From Candidatus Aminicenantes bacterium UBA4820 (GTDB taxonomy: Bacteria > Acidobacteriota > UBA4820): 15,378 nucleotides of DNA. The position numbers and the translations under genes were made by a program. The stretch spans positions 1 to 15,378 of the forward strand of contig DHFQ01000024.1 in the NCBI GenBank assembly GCA_002402325.1, in the 5' to 3' direction. Below, piece by piece: positions 6,420 through 13,096 of this stretch. How positions within the stretch are numbered: position 1 is the first letter of the stretch; every line of letters starts with the position of its first letter. The notes below the pieces were generated by a model. It was not told where the DNA came from and did not search any database. It saw nothing but the letters and a program-made list of their open reading frames with translations.

Positions 6420-7307
6420 TTAGTGTTGAGCCCTAATCACATCCTCAATCCATTTTTTGATTGTCTCTGCGTCTTTATCTCTCTGCCATAGAGAATTTTC
6501 CCCTAAAAGAACAAGAAGATAATCAACACCTTTAACTTCAAAGGCGAGTATCAGACATCTTGAAGCCTCAAGAGTATATCCTGTTTTACTCATTTTAACG
6601 ATCCAATCTTTTCTTATAACGATATCATTTGTGTTTCCAAAATATCTTTTAAATTTCTTTCCTTTCGATTCAAAAAGTATATCATCTCTTGTTGTAAAAT
6701 CCCTGATCAAATCCTCAGAATAGGCTTGTCTTCCAATTTCAAATAAATCGAGAGCGGTTGAGACATTCAAAGGTGCAAGCCCGCAAGGATCAACAAAATA
6801 ACTATTATTTGCGCCAATCGATTGGGCAATCCGATTCATATCTCTTGTGAAAAAATAAAAACCTCCCTTGTAATTTCTTGCAAGACACAAAGCACATCTA
6901 TTTTCAGATGACATTAGAGCGAGGTTTAAAAGTTCACCCCTTGTCAAGAATGTCCCTGTTGGGATGTGAGATGTTGAATTCTTTACTGTATCAATATCCT
7001 CATCTGTAATTTCAAGAAGTTCATCAAGGTCCTGCTTGCCATTTAGAATTGTTAACGCGGTCAAAAGTTTTGTTAGAGAGGCGATTGGAAGGGTCTCTTT
7101 TTCATTTTTTGAAATAAAAATTCTTCCATTTGCTATTTCACCAACGATTGCAGATTTAGCATATAGCGAAGGCGTCATAGCCCCGACATCATAATAGAGT
7201 TTGCCAAAGTTGAATTTCTTTTGAAAAAGAAAAAAATCAAATGGGTTAGAATTACTTGAAATTGCAAAAGAAACGAACAGAATTATAAAAATAAAAGCCT
7301 TTTTCAT
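6420..7307 (-). CDS. pbpG: S11-family D-alanyl-D-alanine peptidase, PBP7 (PbpG)-like
   Basis: This 295-residue secreted penicillin-binding protein trims or cleaves D-Ala-containing peptide cross-links in periplasmic peptidoglycan. An N-terminal signal peptide (about 1-20, MKKAFIFIILFVSFAISSNS) is present. The active-site triad is complete: S77-L-T-K80, S134-E-N136 and K241-T-G243. Segments such as MSSENRCALCLA, FVDPCGLAPLNVSTA and NTNDIV ahead of DWIVKMSKTGYT resemble the endopeptidase PBP7/PbpG more than the larger DacA-type carboxypeptidases, and there is no C-terminal amphipathic anchor domain. DacA-like carboxypeptidase activity remains possible. The ATG lies directly downstream of the hppA terminator T-run and has no Shine-Dalgarno, yet the signal peptide argues that the start is right. 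Confidence 0.85.
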   Translation of the reverse strand: MKKAFIFIILFVSFAISSNSNPFDFFLFQKKFNFGKLYYDVGAMTPSLYAKSAIVGEIANGRIFISKNEKETLPIASLTKLLTALTILNGKQDLDELLEITDEDIDTVKNSTSHIPTGTFLTRGELLNLALMSSENRCALCLARNYKGGFYFFTRDMNRIAQSIGANNSYFVDPCGLAPLNVSTALDLFEIGRQAYSEDLIRDFTTRDDILFESKGKKFKRYFGNTNDIVIRKDWIVKMSKTGYTLEASRCLILAFEVKGVDYLLVLLGENSLWQRDKDAETIKKWIEDVIRAQH

Positions 7308-7310
7308 AAG

Positions 7311-7334
7311 AAAAAGGGGGACTTAAAGTCCCCC
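7311..7334 (-). terminator. Intrinsic terminator after hppA
   Basis: GGGGGACTT at 7316-7324 pairs with AAGTCCCCC at 7326-7334, a nine-base inverted repeat around a single base, so the real stem is about seven GC-rich pairs. On the minus strand TTTTTCTT follows at once, then the pbpG ATG. It begins 5 bp after the hppA stop. Confidence 0.85.
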
Positions 7335-7336
7335 TC

Positions 7337-7365
7337 ACTTTACAGAAAGAGTGGAGCAAGGACAA
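7337..7365 (-). promoter_or_regulatory. Possible promoter for pbpG inside the hppA 3' end
   Basis: On the minus strand TTGTCC (7365-7360) and TAAAGT (7342-7337) are 17 bases apart, with TG just before the -10. The -10 overlaps the hppA stop codon. Transcripts would begin near 7330, so the terminator hairpin would become a 5'-end hairpin of the pbpG mRNA. Both hexamers are partial matches. Confidence 0.28.
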
Positions 7366-9583
7366 GCGTTATTGTTGAAAGCAGTTTGACCAAAACATGT
7401 ATTGATGGGCCAGCAGTATCCTTAAATGGATCTCCTACTGTATCACCCACGACTGCTGCTGCGTGAGTTGGGTTTTTGATCTTTTTTCCATCCGGCGTTA
7501 TCAAATACTTTCCACCAAGTTCTCCTGTTTCAATATATTTTTTAGCGTTGTCCCACGCTCCTCCGCCATTGTTCAAAAATAAAGCCATAAGTATTCCTGT
7601 GATTGTTCCAACCATTAAGAGTGAAGCAACCGATTCCGCAGAAATGAGTTTATCGTTTTCGGTTATAAAAATTTTAAAAAGTATTCCGACCACAAGGGGA
7701 GTCAAGACGGGAAGTATTCCTGGTAAGACCATCTTTTTAAGGGCGGATTTTGTTACAATATCAACACAGGAGCCATAATCGGGTTTAAAATCTTCAGGAA
7801 ATTGAATTATGTCATTCTCCCTTGGGAGTTTGGAATATTGCCGTCTCACCTCTTCAATTATTGATTGTGCAGCCTTTCCCACAGCCCTGATTGCAAGAGC
7901 AGAAAACAAAAACACGAGCATCGCACCGATAAAACCACCAACAAAAACAACAGGTTTTGCGAAATTTACTGTAAAAACATGTTCCTCACCAAGCCCTGCA
8001 TAGTTCTTTACCTCATCCATATAGGCTTGAAAAAGTAAAAATGCGGCAAGACCAGCAGAACCAATGGCATATCCTTTTGTAAGTGCTTTGGTTGTATTCC
8101 CAACAGCATCAAGGCGGTCAGTTTTAGTTCTAACATTTTCTGGTTGTCTTGACATTTCAACTATACCGCCTGCATTATCGGTAATTGGTCCAAAGGTATC
8201 CATTGCGAGGATAAATGCGGCAGTCGCAAGCATTCCCATCGTTGCTACGGCTGTTCCAAAAAGTCCTGCCGAAGGAAGCCCGCTTGTTTCTCCCAGATAG
8301 TAAGAAGAAAGAAGAGCAGCACCCATAACAAGAGTTGGCATCCAGACGCATTCCATACCAACAGAAACTCCCGTTATGATATTTGTTGCTGGACCTGTAG
8401 TCGAGGCATTTGCAATAGATTTAACGGGTCTATACCTGTATTCGGTGTAATATTGGGTGATATAGACAAAAGCAACTGATGTTAAAACACCTATTATTCC
8501 GCAGATAAAGAAATTTATATATGCGTTTGGTGCATTAGGTGAATATAAAAGCCATCTTGTTGCAAGGCCAAAGAAGATCATAGCAAGGATGACAGCAACA
8601 TAATAGCCACGGTTTAGTGCCTGCATAGCATCCATCTTTTCTTCTTTATCCAATTTCACAAACAAAATTCCAATTATTGAGGCAAGTATTCCCAAAGCTC
8701 TTGCAACGAGTGGAAACATCATCACACCAACTATTCCCATTGAGAAAGTGATTCCCATTTTATCTGAATGGGAAGCAAGAGTTGCACCCAGAATCATCGC
8801 TCCAATATTTTCAGCCGCGGTTGATTCAAACAAATCCGCACCACGCCCGGCACAGTCTCCAACATTATCTCCAACGAGGTCTGCTACAACGGCGGGGTTT
8901 CTTGGATCATCTTCAGGAATTCCAGCCTCTACTTTACCAACCAGATCAGCCCCAACATCAGCAGCCTTTGTATAAATTCCCCCTCCGAGTTGGGCGAAGA
9001 GTGCCACGAATGATGCTCCAAAACCGTATCCAACTATTAAAAGGGGAATCCTTGTTTCTTCGACTCCGCCAACTGCATAGACTACCGCAAAAAGTCCCGC
9101 AACTCCTAATAAACTCATTGCAACGACTAAAAGCCCTGAAACAGCACCACCTCTTAAAGCGATTCTCAAAGCATCGTTTAAACTTTTTAAAGCTGCCGAT
9201 GCAGTTCTAATGTTGCTTCTAATTGAAACCCACATTCCGATATAACCTGCAATGACAGAGCAGATCGCACCAAAAATGAAAGAAATCGTTATCCACATTG
9301 CAAGTTTTAGTGAAGTGTCAACAGGGTCAAAAGTCTTATGTTGTCTTATGAAACCATATCCGACAAAAATCAATACTGCACAAGCGAGTGCTAAAATTAA
9401 AATTGTTGTATTCTGTCTTCTTAAAAATGCCTCCGCCCCCTCCCTTATCGCATCAGAGATTTTCCTCATTTCAGGAGAGCCTGTATCTTTCCTTAAAACC
9501 CATCTTGCAAAGTAGAGCGCCCCAAGAAGCCCAAAAATGCTGAAACCAAGCGTGAACAAAATCAAAGACCATGTCGGACTCAT
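7340..9583 (-). CDS. hppA: Membrane-bound H+-translocating pyrophosphatase, K+-independent type
   Basis: This integral-membrane enzyme couples hydrolysis of pyrophosphate to outward ion pumping. The 747-residue product has the expected length and many membrane helices. Substrate and metal motifs are DVGADLVGKVE (209-219), DNVGDCAGRGAD (239-250) and, near the C-terminus, GDTVGDPFKDTAGP. The GNTTKALTKG segment has Lys499 and Thr502 where K+-dependent enzymes have Ala and Gly or Ala. That pattern marks the K+-independent group, whose characterised members pump protons. I chose the ATG at 9583, seven bases after AAAGGAGG (spacer AAACG with the G-run), over an in-frame GTG at 9607 that would place the Shine-Dalgarno inside the gene. 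It is flanked by terminators and seems to be a single-gene unit. Confidence 0.97.
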   Translation of the reverse strand: MSPTWSLILFTLGFSIFGLLGALYFARWVLRKDTGSPEMRKISDAIREGAEAFLRRQNTTILILALACAVLIFVGYGFIRQHKTFDPVDTSLKLAMWITISFIFGAICSVIAGYIGMWVSIRSNIRTASAALKSLNDALRIALRGGAVSGLLVVAMSLLGVAGLFAVVYAVGGVEETRIPLLIVGYGFGASFVALFAQLGGGIYTKAADVGADLVGKVEAGIPEDDPRNPAVVADLVGDNVGDCAGRGADLFESTAAENIGAMILGATLASHSDKMGITFSMGIVGVMMFPLVARALGILASIIGILFVKLDKEEKMDAMQALNRGYYVAVILAMIFFGLATRWLLYSPNAPNAYINFFICGIIGVLTSVAFVYITQYYTEYRYRPVKSIANASTTGPATNIITGVSVGMECVWMPTLVMGAALLSSYYLGETSGLPSAGLFGTAVATMGMLATAAFILAMDTFGPITDNAGGIVEMSRQPENVRTKTDRLDAVGNTTKALTKGYAIGSAGLAAFLLFQAYMDEVKNYAGLGEEHVFTVNFAKPVVFVGGFIGAMLVFLFSALAIRAVGKAAQSIIEEVRRQYSKLPRENDIIQFPEDFKPDYGSCVDIVTKSALKKMVLPGILPVLTPLVVGILFKIFITENDKLISAESVASLLMVGTITGILMALFLNNGGGAWDNAKKYIETGELGGKYLITPDGKKIKNPTHAAAVVGDTVGDPFKDTAGPSIHVLVKLLSTITLVLAPLFL

Positions 9584-9613
9584 CGTTTCCTCCTTTCGCA
9601 AAAACACAATAAC

Positions 9614-9639
9614 AAAAAAAAGGGTTTAAGCCCCTTTTT
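9614..9639 (-). terminator. Terminator-like hairpin in the hppA leader
   Basis: AAAAAGGG (9617-9624) pairs with CCCTTTTT (9632-9639) around a seven-base loop. On the minus strand a run of eight T follows. It may be a second terminator of the exb operon, or an attenuator-like structure in the hppA leader if transcription starts at the TATAAT sequences at 9655-9665. Confidence 0.6.
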
Positions 9640-9654
9640 CTTCATAACATAATA

Positions 9655-9684
9655 ATTATATTATAAAAGAGGGTTCTTTTGCAA
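9655..9684 (-). promoter_or_regulatory. Possible promoter for hppA
   Basis: Two overlapping TATAAT hexamers occur on the minus strand (9665-9660 and 9660-9655). TTGCAA at 9684-9679 lies 18 bases before the second. The -35 falls in the loop end of the preceding terminator palindrome, so the arrangement is compact. hppA otherwise has no obvious promoter after that terminator. Confidence 0.45.
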
Positions 9685-9692
9685 AAGAACCC
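9665..9692 (-). terminator. Intrinsic terminator of the tonB-exbBD operon
   Basis: Positions 9671-9692 form a perfect 22-bp palindrome (GGGTTCTTTTGC and its complement). On the minus strand TCTTTT follows the stem. It begins 21 bp after the exbD2 stop. Confidence 0.85.
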
Positions 9693-9713
9693 CCTTTTCA
9701 TTTTATTTCATTA

Positions 9714-10112
9714 TCAGTTCAAAACAAAACCAATGGTTTCAACCTTCCCCTGGGACTTTGCAATGTCCACTGCCTTTATTACATCCTCATATCTTACTTT
9801 GTCGTCTCCATCAACAAAAAGGACTTTGTCGGGTCTTGTTGAATAAATTGCGTTGAGTTCGTCTCCCAGGTCGTTAAAAGTAACACTCTTTTTGTTAATT
9901 GATAAACCCCCATTTGCATCAATTTGAAGAACGATAACATTTGTGGGGCCCGAGGATTGCGATTGTGCCTTTTGCGGAACCTGAGTATCGAAACCTTTTT
10001 GAAGGATTGGTGTGATAACCATAAAGATAATAAGGAGAACGAGTAAAACATCTATTAAAGGTGTGATGTTTATAGTAGATTTTGCTTTTGAAACACCCAT
10101 ATCCATAGCCAT
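9714..10112 (-). CDS. exbD: ExbD/TolR biopolymer transport protein (second copy)
   Basis: This 132-residue inner-membrane protein is a proton-channel partner of ExbB that energises TonB. It has a short cytoplasmic N-terminus, INITPLIDVLLVLLIIFMV (14-32) as the single transmembrane helix with the essential Asp at D21, and a periplasmic domain. It is smaller than the first copy and shares only the N-terminal pattern MAMD-x-G and the helix, so the pair are old paralogues rather than a recent duplication. GGAG lies seven bases before the first ATG. It follows exbD1 by 14 bp and ends the operon at a strong terminator. TolR would be an alternative name, but tonB at the head of the operon favours ExbD. 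Confidence 0.92.
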   Translation of the reverse strand: MAMDMGVSKAKSTINITPLIDVLLVLLIIFMVITPILQKGFDTQVPQKAQSQSSGPTNVIVLQIDANGGLSINKKSVTFNDLGDELNAIYSTRPDKVLFVDGDDKVRYEDVIKAVDIAKSQGKVETIGFVLN

Positions 10113-10126
10113 TTTGGTCTCTCCTT

Positions 10127-10594
10127 TTACTTCTTCATTTCGGATGCAGGATTTCCGGCTATAATATTCCCTTTTTCATCAACATGCTGACTCAAAAGTG
10201 CAACCTTCTTAAAACCTGTATCCTGAACAGCCTTGAGAACTTTTTTTACCTCTGAAAAAGGAAGGTTTCTCCCCGCCTTAATAAAAACAGGCTTTGATGA
10301 GTTTCTCTGATAATTTTCAGCAAGGTTTTCTCTTAATGCCTCAAAGGGAATTGGTTCCTTTCCTACCAGGTAGTATTTTCCTTCAACAGGAACCGCAATG
10401 ATGATACTGCTTTCTTTGTCCGCGTCAGGCTGAACTTCAGGGTTTCGTGAAGTAGGTAGGTTCACCGGCACGCCTTTCTGTAACATCGGTGTAACAACCA
10501 TAAAGATGATGAGAAGAACTAAAACGACATCGCAGAATGGCGTAATGTTTATTTCGCTATTTACTTTGTCAGCGCCACCGACATCCATAGCCAT
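10127..10594 (-). CDS. exbD: ExbD/TolR biopolymer transport protein (first copy)
   Basis: This 155-residue ExbD-family protein has the transmembrane helix INITPFCDVVLVLLIIFMV (15-33) with the proton-carrying Asp at D22. A periplasmic domain follows, containing VPVEGKYYLVGKEPI and PVFIKAGRNLPFSEV, then a charged tail. GGAGG precedes the first of two nearby ATGs by six bases. It lies 12 bp after exbB and 14 bp before the second exbD. Two different ExbD proteins with one ExbB is a known arrangement in several phyla and could give a mixed periplasmic dimer, but that is inference. Confidence 0.93.
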   Translation of the reverse strand: MAMDVGGADKVNSEINITPFCDVVLVLLIIFMVVTPMLQKGVPVNLPTSRNPEVQPDADKESSIIIAVPVEGKYYLVGKEPIPFEALRENLAENYQRNSSKPVFIKAGRNLPFSEVKKVLKAVQDTGFKKVALLSQHVDEKGNIIAGNPASEMKK

Positions 10595-10606
10595 TTTGTG
10601 CCTCCG

Positions 10607-11278
10607 TTATTCTCCCGCACCGGAAATCTTAATAAAATGGTCAACCAATTCGGATGAGGAGTTTTTCATTTCAATTTCAAAGAGGTCTGCTTTGTTGATG
10701 AAGTAGTTGAAGAACCAGACCGCAAGGACAGCGACTCCAATACCAAAAGCGGTTGTGATAAGTGCCTCAGCGATACCGCCTGCAACAGCGCCAATACCGC
10801 CTGAACCTTCCATAGAAATTCCGTGGAATGCATTGATGATTCCTATGACGGTTCCGAATAGTCCAACGAAAGGTGCCGTTGAACCAACAGATGCAAGAAG
10901 GCTTAGCCATCTTTTCATTTCTGTTGATGTTTTAACGGTTGCCCTTTCAATTGCCCTTTTAGCAGCCTCTATCACATCGTAATTTGTGTTTCCTTCCGCT
11001 GCTGCCTGAAATTCAAGAATGCCAGCAGAAAAAACCTTTGCAATATGGCTGTTTTTGTAACTTTTTGCAACCTTTACGACATCCTCAAGACGGTTGTCTC
11101 TAATCAAAGGTGATACTTTCGAAATAAAGGCTAAGGATTGCTTTTTTGCTGATAGGAAGAGTATCAACCTATCAATAAATGCCCATAGAGAAAGCAGGGA
11201 CATAATCAAAAGAAGAAATACAACCATCTTTGCCAAAATACCCATTTTGCTCCAAAGTCCCATTAGGGTTAGATCCAT
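10607..11278 (-). CDS. exbB: ExbB/TolQ/MotA-family proton channel protein
   Basis: This 223-residue inner-membrane protein forms the pentameric channel that, with ExbD, uses the proton gradient to move TonB. It has three membrane helices at about 14-36, 127-150 and 165-192. The last two hold the family signature, with VGSTAPFVGLFGTVIGI and GIAEALITTAFGIGVAV, including the conserved Thr and Glu positions. The start ATG is seven bases after AAGGAG. It lies 47 bp after tonB and 12 bp before exbD1. A TolQ role is less likely because no tolA, tolB or pal is present. Confidence 0.94.
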   Translation of the reverse strand: MDLTLMGLWSKMGILAKMVVFLLLIMSLLSLWAFIDRLILFLSAKKQSLAFISKVSPLIRDNRLEDVVKVAKSYKNSHIAKVFSAGILEFQAAAEGNTNYDVIEAAKRAIERATVKTSTEMKRWLSLLASVGSTAPFVGLFGTVIGIINAFHGISMEGSGGIGAVAGGIAEALITTAFGIGVAVLAVWFFNYFINKADLFEIEMKNSSSELVDHFIKISGAGE

Positions 11279-11325
11279 TGTTTTAACTCCTTTCTATTTC
11301 AGTCAAAAAATTTATTACCATTTAC

Positions 11326-12054
11326 TTACCTATTCGAAGATTGGAAACTAATTGTTCTAATGAAATAAACTGCAACTTTTTGCCCTTTTTCGTCTGTTGG
11401 AGGAGAAAATTTCCATTTTCTTGCAGCAGAAAGTGCAGCCTCGTTGAAAATAGGGTTGTTTGATTGCAAAATTCTTGCATTTTCAACTCTTCCCTCTTCA
11501 TTGATTATTACTTCGACAACAACCTTTCCAGAAAGTCCCATCGCAAGTGCTGCAGGGGGATATTCAGGCTTAACATCTTGTATAAGTTTTGGAGGTTTGA
11601 CCGCTCCAATTTGAAGTACTTTTCTTTCAACTTGTTGTGTAGGACCGCCTAATATTCCTCCCAAAACTCCGCCTTCAACTCCACCTTCTACTCCGCCTTC
11701 AACTCCATAATCACCTGCTCCGCCTGCTGTAGGTGCAGCTGGAGGGATTTTATCAGGGACAACCGTTGGAGTAACGAGTTTTTCAGGATCAATAGGTGCT
11801 GGTGCCTCCACTTTTGTTTGTTGAACAGCTGCAGGCCTTGGCGGGGGTGGAGGTGGTGGAGGGGGTGGGGGAGGTGCAGCGGATTGGAAAACTGAGACCA
11901 TAATCATTGGTGATTCGAGCACATCTACGGCGTAAATGTTCCAGATGATGATAACGGCAAGAACGACAACATGGAATAGAACGGCAATAGGGAATGTGTA
12001 AAGCATCCTTTTTACCTGTCTCTCTTTTTTCGTTTCAACAAGAGACTCAAACAT
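11326..12054 (-). CDS. tonB: TonB energy transducer
   Basis: This 242-residue TonB spans the periplasm and passes proton-motive energy to outer-membrane receptors. A cytoplasmic start leads into one helix (about 18-38) with His28 in LFHVVVLAV, matching the functionally important histidine of TonB. A run of 12 prolines follows, then a Pro/Ala-rich stretch, a Gly-Val-Glu-Gly-Gly repeat (three GVEGG units then GVLGG and GILGG), and a TonB C-terminal domain starting near KPEYPPAALAMGLSGKVVVE and including EGRVENARIL and AARKWKFSPP. GAGG precedes the ATG by eight bases. The gene follows the TPR lipoprotein by 30 bp. No receptor gene lies in the window, so the cargo is unknown. Confidence 0.95.
   Translation of the reverse strand: MFESLVETKKERQVKRMLYTFPIAVLFHVVVLAVIIIWNIYAVDVLESPMIMVSVFQSAAPPPPPPPPPPPPRPAAVQQTKVEAPAPIDPEKLVTPTVVPDKIPPAAPTAGGAGDYGVEGGVEGGVEGGVLGGILGGPTQQVERKVLQIGAVKPPKLIQDVKPEYPPAALAMGLSGKVVVEVIINEEGRVENARILQSNNPIFNEAALSAARKWKFSPPTDEKGQKVAVYFIRTISFQSSNR
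11666..11707 (-). repeat. Tandem 12-bp repeat within tonB
   Basis: Three and a half copies of a 12-bp unit (plus strand ACTCCGCCTTCA with two-base variants) encode the GVEGG repeats in the TonB periplasmic linker. The frame is kept in multiples of four residues, so copy number could change without breaking the gene. Confidence 0.85.
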
Positions 12055-12084
12055 TTTTCACCTCTTTATTCTTCAATTAGAAGC

Positions 12085-12972
12085 CTAACTACTGGCTTCT
12101 GATTTTTCTCTTTCTTCCTTTTTCAACTTTATAGCAATATCTCTTACTTCATTAGCCTTTTTAAGATAGTCATCAGCAAGGGCAAGTAGTTCTTTCTTTT
12201 TCCTCTTGTCTTTCTCCTCCTCAGCCTTTAATTTGCTGATCTCAGAAAGTTGACGAAGTAAGAGTCCTTTATAAACATAAGCTCCTGAATTTTTTGGGTC
12301 AAGGTTTATTGCTTTGTCGATATTCGGTAGACCCATATTTACTATTTTTTCTCGTTCAGGAATTGGATCCTGCCTGTTGTAAGACCTTTGCCAGCAAAGT
12401 GCAGCGATATATACATAACCTGCGGGATCGTTGGGGGTAAGGTCTGCTTTCTTTAGAGAATATTCAAGAGATTTTTCGAAGTTCCCCATTTTCCCATACA
12501 TCTGGCTTAAGGTGAACAAAATTCTTGTATCTGTTGGATTGTCTTTTAAAAGGGATTCATAAAACCTCACTCCTTCATCAAGAAGGTTTTGATTTATATA
12601 CAAATTAATAATGTAATCCTGAATCTGATCATCCTTTCCAACGAGTTGTAAATATTTTTGGAAAGCGTCTAATGCCTTTCTTGTGGCTGTCATATCTTTT
12701 TCCGCTGTTGATCCAGGTTCGATCATATTCCAGTAACAGAATCCAAGATATTTATAATTGATAGGTCTGTAAGGATTGATAGAAAGGGCTTCTTCATATT
12801 TTTTGGCTGCATCTTCCCATTTTCCCTGTTTGTAAAAAGACGCCGCATCTTTCATTGCAAGGTGTTCATTAAACGAAGCACACCCTGTTAATGAAACAAC
12901 CAAAGACATAATAAACAGTATGGTAATAAATCTTGCTTTAAGTTTAACTGCTTGTCCCTTCTTATTCAACAT
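12085..12972 (-). CDS. TPR-repeat lipoprotein at head of tonB operon
   Basis: This 295-residue lipoprotein has a signal peptide (residues about 12-30) and lipobox SLTGC with the lipidated cysteine at C31. Several tetratricopeptide repeats follow, with visible signatures such as ASFYKQGKWEDAAKKYEEAL near 40-60, FYESLLKDNPTDTRILFTL, and SLEYSLKKADLTPNDPAGYV. A lysine/glutamate-rich coiled-coil-like tail (about 245-295) ends the protein. TPR proteins hold other proteins together, so it may scaffold a periplasmic complex with TonB, but the partner is not visible. I chose the ATG at 12972, six bases after GGAGG, over the TTG one codon before. It is the first gene of the operon, 30 bp ahead of tonB. 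Confidence 0.9.
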   Translation of the reverse strand: MLNKKGQAVKLKARFITILFIMSLVVSLTGCASFNEHLAMKDAASFYKQGKWEDAAKKYEEALSINPYRPINYKYLGFCYWNMIEPGSTAEKDMTATRKALDAFQKYLQLVGKDDQIQDYIINLYINQNLLDEGVRFYESLLKDNPTDTRILFTLSQMYGKMGNFEKSLEYSLKKADLTPNDPAGYVYIAALCWQRSYNRQDPIPEREKIVNMGLPNIDKAINLDPKNSGAYVYKGLLLRQLSEISKLKAEEEKDKRKKKELLALADDYLKKANEVRDIAIKLKKEEREKSEASS

Positions 12973-12993
12973 CAAAAGCCTCCATATTACCTT

Positions 12994-13012
12994 GGGATTT
13001 ATTTTAAATCCC
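12994..13012 (-). promoter_or_regulatory. Inverted repeat in the leader of the TPR-tonB operon
   Basis: GGGATTTA (12994-13001) and TAAATCCC (13005-13012) form a perfect 8-bp inverted repeat around three bases, 11 bases before the GGAGG of the TPR gene. No T-run follows on the minus strand. It may be an RNA hairpin near the ribosome site or a protein operator. The same GGGAT element can also pair with a copy at 13027-13033. Confidence 0.5.
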
Positions 13013-13041
13013 TTCTTTATTAAAGCATCCCAATAATTCTA

Positions 13042-13054
13042 CCCTTAAAAAGGG
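13042..13054 (-). other. Small hairpin at the start of the tonB operon leader
   Basis: CCCTT and AAGGG form a five-base stem around a three-base loop. It lies about ten bases after the predicted transcription start, and could also be a weak terminator for the transporter gene. There is no following T-run. Confidence 0.35.
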
Positions 13055-13067
13055 CTCATAGAAAGAA

Positions 13068-13096
13068 ATTATACATCAATATTTTTCCTTAGTCAA
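13068..13096 (-). promoter_or_regulatory. Sigma70-type promoter of the TPR-tonB-exbBD operon
   Basis: On the minus strand TTGACT (13096-13091) and a perfect TATAAT (13073-13068) are exactly 17 bases apart. The -35 overlaps the stop codon of the transporter gene. Transcription should begin near 13061, leaving a leader of about 89 bases. This is the best promoter in the window. Confidence 0.75.

Noticed and set aside
8782..9210. A 142-residue plus-strand open frame inside hppA
   Set aside because: It is antisense to a highly conserved part of the pyrophosphatase, and its product is a low-complexity mix of Leu, His, Gln and Pro with no recognisable domain.
9584..9607. Upstream GTG start for hppA
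   Set aside because: It would put the AAAGGAGG Shine-Dalgarno inside the coding region; the ATG at 9583 fits family N-termini.
9794..10051. An 85-residue minus-strand frame overlapping exbD2
   Set aside because: It is out of frame within a clear ExbD protein and its sequence shows no family features.
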